A stretch of 64,000 bases of DNA, from assembly GCF_050948215.1 (NCBI RefSeq), contig NC_135153.1:12490058-12554057 (forward strand). Direction: 5' to 3'. Shown here piece after piece: positions 59,400-64,000 of the stretch. How positions within the stretch are numbered: the first letter of the stretch is position 1; each line of letters begins with the position of its first letter. A program made the position numbers and the translations under genes. The stretch comes from Halictus rubicundus (Eukaryota > Arthropoda > Insecta > Hymenoptera > Halictidae). The notes below the pieces were generated by a model. It worked only from the letters and a program-made list of their open reading frames with translations, did no database searches and was not told where the DNA came from.

Positions 59400-59470
59400 A
59401 GTGGGCGTGGCGTAGTGGCTCTCGAATTCAAGCAGAGAAGAATATTAAGGTTAGGGTGCACTTCTCCGAA
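59400..59470 (+). repeat. Solitary GGCGTGGC-family unit
   Basis: GTGGGCGTGGCGTAGTGGCT at 59401, preceded by AA and followed by CTCGAATTC, matches the cores of clusters 1 and 3 on the same strand. The downstream hairpin is not evident, so it is a diverged or truncated single unit. Confidence 0.6.
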
Positions 59471-60890
59471 AAATCTAGCATTTGTTCCATGGATCTCGAT
59501 GAGAAGTGTCAAAAATAATTGTATGGGTAATTCTAGCGATCCTAATAATTCTAGAAATCTAGTAGAAGGTTGTATATCTAATTTTGTGAAATTTACAAGA
59601 TCCAAAAACAATTCGTTGCGCCGTAACAAGTCGTTAGCACCAGTTGACCCTCTGCCCTCCATTTAACGGGAAAATATGACCGGGGAAGTGTAACGGTATC
59701 GCCATTCGAGGAAAGTTCTGTCCGGATCTCGGTTCGCGCGACCATTTCCGATGTAATCTGGCGTTGTTAGCGGTCACTTAATAAGCGTCCACCCCCGCGA
59801 TCGCCGTCGAGCGACCGGTATCGATACACGCAACAAGATCTGGTTGCCCAGCAGGGCTCGGTGTCGTGCGTCGAGAACAAGGGCGAACCACTCCACCCTC
59901 GTTTACCGAAATAATTAACGTCCGTAGAGTAGGGTTGGCCACGGGACAGCGGGGAGAGAGTTCGAAGGGTTAGAGAGAACTGCCGAGAGAGAACTCGAAC
60001 TGCTCGGGGTATTAACGGGACGCGAACATTAGGCTTATCTGACCCGGAGATCTCGCCGGGAGGAGGACACAGACCTGGGCCTCGGTGTCCGGTATTTCCA
60101 GGCCTCGAGGAGAGTCGGCCTCGGGGAAAGGGTGGATCGCTCGCTCCTTGGGGTTGGACCTACCTGGATATCATAGCCGAGCGTTCGACACGTGATGACA
60201 GCCGATGGCGCCACCAACCCCCCGTAGATCCTCGGCTCCGCGGGGTTTCCGCCTCGGGAACGGCAGATTCTTTTGTTTCAGGCTCATTAACGTGTTGCCA
60301 AACCCTCGTCCTCCGTCCACGGGAACATCGTTGTCCGTCAACGACCTGGTCGAGGGCCCGTGCCGCGTGTACGCTGTATATCTACGCCTCTAACGGTCGT
60401 TGGGCCGCTGTCACGGACTTTCAAGCATCGCCCCGGCCGCTACCCCGGCCGGAAAACCTGACAGAAACCCTGTAAACCCATTCTTCCCGCAGGACACGCG
60501 GTTGTTTCGACAGACACGGTTGTTTTGCGGCCTTCGAACAACGCCTGCCCGTGTACTCGGCCGTTTCAGGAATTCAATTCTTCCGAGCAGCTTCGCACGA
60601 CGTAGACGAAACCTGTTCTGTGAAATTGAGGACACCCGATGGAAAAAACCGAGCAAGCCAACATAGTATAATTTTTTGGTGAAGTTATTGAGATCTTACG
60701 CACTTCCTACAACCGTCACACAACCGAGTCATCGTTGACAATGTCCCGATGAAAATCGACGTCGGTCTCTTCACCGACACTTCAGTGTAGCCGAGACGAT
60801 TCGTTTAGATCGGGAGAGTTCTTCAGGAAATCGGACGCCTTTGGTACTACTTCGCAATGATACATTTTATATTCAAGATACAAATCACTC
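59471..60890. other. Non-coding stretch, no gene seen
   Basis: AT-rich to about 59640, then GC-rich. No recognised gene, RNA or element. Confidence 0.5.
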
Positions 60891-61095
60891 GACTGCGGAT
60901 TTTAGGCGTTTGTGACAAAAACACGTTGGTGTAATTTATAACAGTAGAAACATTAAAAAAATTTTGATATATTTTTAATCTATTGAGATAGTGACAGAAG
61001 GGTAGAAAGATGTGGTTACTGTTTCTTGCAAACGATACCAACGATTGTTGTTTTGCATAAGTAAATCTTGCTAAATTTTGCATAAATCCGTAGTC
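60891..61095. mobile_element. GACTGCGGA-type MITE, copy 5
   Basis: The left end GACTGCGGATTTTAGGCG and the right end TGCATAAATCCGTAGTC are inverted matches bounding 205 bp of AT-rich non-coding DNA. Confidence 0.6.
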
Positions 61096-62625
61096 TATTA
61101 ATTTCTTGTCGCATGTATCTCTACTCTAATATGGACCGGCCGCGATTATCATATTTCGAACTTCAATACCCAGTGTAATGTGCTAGTGGCAGTGCTGGCT
61201 TCAGGTCCACTAGCTAATTATCCTGTAGTAGCTCATTAAGAAAAGCTAGGAGGAGGGAATTCTTGTCTCTAGTAAAATCCACAAGGTATTTTCCGAAGCA
61301 AAATCGACGACTACCGATCGCAGGAGGCTTCAGAGGAGCGGATTGCTCGAATTGAGGAAATAACGGTCGGCCATCTATCGAAGCGTCAAATAAGCTCGCG
61401 GGGGTGGGGCCCCGGGGAGTGTGATTTAATTTGTGAGAAAGCAGCTGGCTCGTCGGCGCTCTTCCCGTCCGACTTACCGCCTCCGAGGAATCAGCGTCGT
61501 CGTGCTTTCAACGGAGCATATAACGAGACCCTTAATCTGGTGCTCGAGCCGCGGGCCTCTGCTCGACGGGCTCGCGCAGAGCTTCTTCAGGGCCGTCGTC
61601 GTCTCCTCATCCACCGACTGCCCTCCACGCTCTGATAACTTCTCCCCGGTCGACTCACGACCCCGTGACTCCGAGATATCTGCTCCTCTCTCTCTCTCTC
61701 TCTCTTTCTCTTTCCGTTCCTCTTTCACCCCGTGTTCCAACCCCCGCGTGCAACCACCCCTCTCCGCGCGCGACATTACGGGGGGTGATAGATGACGGGA
61801 AAGGCGCCTCGAAGGGACGCCTAGCATCTTCCATTCCTTTGGAAGGATCCGAGTGCCGCGGCACGCACGAACACGGACAAAACTCACCCCCGGATACGCT
61901 CTCGCGGGGCTGTAGCCGCGCGCGTGCCGCACCCCCTCGCGTATTTCATGCGGTCTTGGGGTTGCTGAACAACGTCACTTTTCCCGGGAAGGAATTACTA
62001 TGGGAGGAGACCACGGCGGAGCTCGTGGCTTGCGTGTCACCGGCCCCCGAACCCCCTAAGATCCATCCCCCCAAGAACAACCCCCCGAACTCCCCCGCCT
62101 TCTTCTTCTTCTTCTCCGCCCCTCTCTCTTTCTCTCTCTCCCCCTCAATGCTCCGCCGAGAATTAGTCACTCTCGTGTGTACAACGGTCTTTTTTCTCTT
62201 CTCTCCTCCAACCCCCTTCCCCCCTGCCCGTTCCTATACGGCTCTAGCTAGCTCCGGCTCACACCGGAACACGCTCCGAGGGTGCTTTACAACCCTCTGG
62301 ATTCGGTTTTTTTCCGCGCTGCACTTTTTCCTCGACCTCCACCTCGAGGCTGGCTCTCCTCGCTGGATCCTGCGAGATTCTTTACCCCTGGTCTACCTAG
62401 ACGCGGTGATCCGAGGGTCTGTGAAGAGCACTTTGTTAATCTAAAATTTGCTACAATTTAATCCAAAGTTGTAGCCAATTTTATCGAGAAACATCTTTCT
62501 TTTGGGATAACTTGCTCCAACGAGGTCTTCGAGGTCGACGCTAGACTCCAGATTTTTAAGCAAAAATTTGTACGTCAATTGTAAATGACAGGAGCCACAT
62601 AACAAATACTTTCTTTCATTAACAA
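61096..62625. other. Non-coding stretch with a CT microsatellite
   Basis: A CT tract lies at 61685-61712. The longest open frame in the window (259 codons, 61665-62444) starts in this tract and is Ser/Leu/Pro-rich low-complexity sequence without a domain, overlapped by minus-strand frames. I do not accept it as a gene. Confidence 0.55.
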
Positions 62626-62627
62626 TT

Positions 62628-62918
62628 ATAACAGTAGGTTCACGGGACCCGACAAAATGACGGGTTCTAGAATTCTCCATTCACAATTATCGAAATTGTA
62701 AAGGTGCACGAATGAGAAATTATTCAACAAATTTATTTCCTTGGGTATATATTGTAAAAGAAATGGCTAAAAATTTGGAGAGATACAATTTCTTTATTTT
62801 TACAAAATAATGTGGAATTTTAATGTGACCCCCTTTTCTCGTAATTGGCGCAGACAATTTTTATTCTGTATAAAAATCCTAAATAGGCATATTTAGTGCC
62901 CCGTAAACCTACCGTTAA
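62628..62918 (+). mobile_element. TTAA-type MITE (CACTAGG family), diverged copy 5
   Basis: The left end AACAGTAGGTTCACGGGACC follows a decayed TTAA. The right end CCGTAAACCTACCG is followed by an intact TTAA at 62915-62918. The interior keeps ACAAAATGACGGGTTCTAGA and CAACAAATTTATTTCCTTGG. About 285 bp, longer than copy 1, with an insertion near 62830. Confidence 0.65.
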
Positions 62919-63659
62919 TAAGTTGAAAATAATATTATTTTAGCACGTTCATCCACAGTCTTACAATTTGAAAAATGATGGTGTGTCGCAGGATCGATGT
63001 TTCTCGATTTTCTTCGAGTCGACCTTATCGAGTTGTACGATGTTTTCCTGGGCGGCGTAAATGTCGCGCAGGAACCTCGAGCGATCGAGCCGGGAGCCAT
63101 TATCGAATCCGTTGATGGGATCGATCGGCGTGTGGTGCTGTTATCGAATTTGCGTGGCAGGGCACGGTGCGCGGGCACAAAGTGCACCCACGACACGGAA
63201 TAAACAAGGTTGCAGCACAGCACGGCGTACGAAGTTACGCGCACAGGCACGCCGGAAATTCGGGCCAACTTGGTGAAACAATATTGTCCTGTGGCCGACG
63301 TAGACGTTATTGAATCGAGTTACCCTTCGGGAGTGATCGATCCTTGTTTTCGAGGACTGTGGACCATGACGACGGACCCTCGACGCTCACCCAATGGAAA
63401 CGGACCGGGACCTCGAAGAAACTGATTGCACTGTCTCGCCGGAGCTTCGTTAACGCGTAAACTTTCGTTTTCTACGAATACGTGGAAGCTAACAATTTGA
63501 TCAAATCCTTGGATCTTCATGCTCGTACTAGAGGAAGGTATTAAATTGCTCAGATTGACTGGATCGAATAGAGATTCGTTTCAATTTAAAGGGGATTAAT
63601 ACAATACATATTCAGCACATTCTGTTCGAAGCCTCCATCTCGAATCTGACTCGCTATTA
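62919..63659. other. Non-coding stretch, no gene seen
   Basis: Mixed composition. Frames up to 117 codons on both strands, none recognisable. Confidence 0.5.
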
Positions 63660-63878
63660 TATTAGGGGGACCCATAAGTAATCAATTATTTTGAAATCTA
63701 AAATAAACTTTGTAGTAAATTCAGGTTTTTATTTCTTCATTTATTATATAATCTCCATCATTATCAAGGACAGTTTGCCACCTTTCCAGCAAATTTTCAA
63801 TCCCCCTTTTATAGAAATCCAGGGTTCGTGAAGCAAAATATGACTCAAGGTGCCTGCTTGCATCTTTTACTAGCACTC
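63660..63878 (-). mobile_element. Truncated mariner fragment, reverse orientation
   Basis: TA at 63660-63661 is followed by the inverted end TTAGGGGGACCCATAAGTAA. After it, on the minus strand, comes the C-terminal coding part (stop, then the complement of IENLLERWQTVLDND and of the ESYFAS segment). Similarity to the element at 3580 stops near 63878, in the middle of the coding region, so the 5' part has been lost or replaced. Confidence 0.88.
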
Positions 63879-64000
63879 TCTTTTACTAGAATGTCGAAGG
63901 AATGAATTTCGAAGCTGTTTCCGAGAGAGTTTGACTGGAAAAATGTATGTCTTTTGCTTAAAGATTTGTTCGGGCGGTTTTCGAGAGCGAGGCGCAGGCG
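63879..64000. other. End of window, nothing seen
   Basis: A short tail after the mariner fragment; no recognisable feature. Confidence 0.5.

Noticed and set aside
61665..62444. 259-codon plus-strand open frame, the longest in the window
   Set aside because: It begins inside a CT microsatellite, is Ser/Leu/Pro-rich with no domain, and is overlapped by a 152-codon minus-strand frame. Stop-codon scarcity follows from pyrimidine-rich composition.
1..64000. CRISPR array, bacterial operon or phage features
   Set aside because: The DNA is clearly eukaryotic (mariner, MITEs, GA microsatellites). The tandem arrays have diverged units, not identical repeats with unique spacers.

Overview
The window reads as a stretch of insect nuclear DNA, most probably from a bee, ant or wasp (Hymenoptera). 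The reasons are long (GA)n/(CT)n microsatellites every few kilobases, patchy base composition (AT-rich blocks next to CpG-rich ones), a decayed mariner element, many short TA- and TTAA-flanked elements, and short GGTTAGGTTAGG runs like those common in hymenopteran DNA. The order is an inference; no gene names it directly.

I found no intact host protein-coding gene, tRNA, rRNA or CRISPR array. The long open frames (up to 259 codons) lie in low-complexity or GC-rich DNA, overlap equally long frames on the other strand and resemble no family I recognise. The window is best read as intergenic DNA or the inside of very large introns. The only recognisable protein remnant is a broken mariner transposase (3747-4764). 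A doubtful 55-codon frame at 55032 might be the start of a piggyBac-type protein.

Layout. 1-2.1 kb: sparse DNA, a CT repeat and a four-unit tandem array. 3.6-4.8 kb: full-length dead mariner. 5.7-10.3 kb: two TTAA-flanked MITEs, microsatellites and a 20-base G run. 11.3-12.0 kb: second tandem array. 14-21 kb: TA-flanked and TTAA-flanked MITEs. 27.3-27.7 kb: a different diverged tandem repeat. 30.7-31.6 kb: a mariner deletion derivative followed by two MITEs. 32.0-32.8 kb: third tandem array. 35.0 kb: a 346-bp mariner derivative. 39-51 kb: a MITE-rich stretch including one nested insertion. 53.4-53.7 kb: a direct repeat and a 25-bp inverted repeat. 58.5-59.4 kb: a CpG-rich block next to a single outlying array-type unit. 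60.9-63.9 kb: more MITEs and a reverse-strand mariner fragment at the window end.

The most interesting signal is the array family built around a GGCGTGGC core (clusters near 1.4-2.1, 11.3-12.0 and 32.0-32.8 kb, a lone unit at 59.4 kb, possibly a trace at 8.0 kb). All recognised units lie on the plus strand. They share the core, a GGAGC-type block and a short hairpin just downstream whose stem shows paired base changes between units. The spacing is about 118-186 bp. This suggests a conserved structured RNA or a tandem exon-like module rather than an ordinary satellite. Function is unknown.
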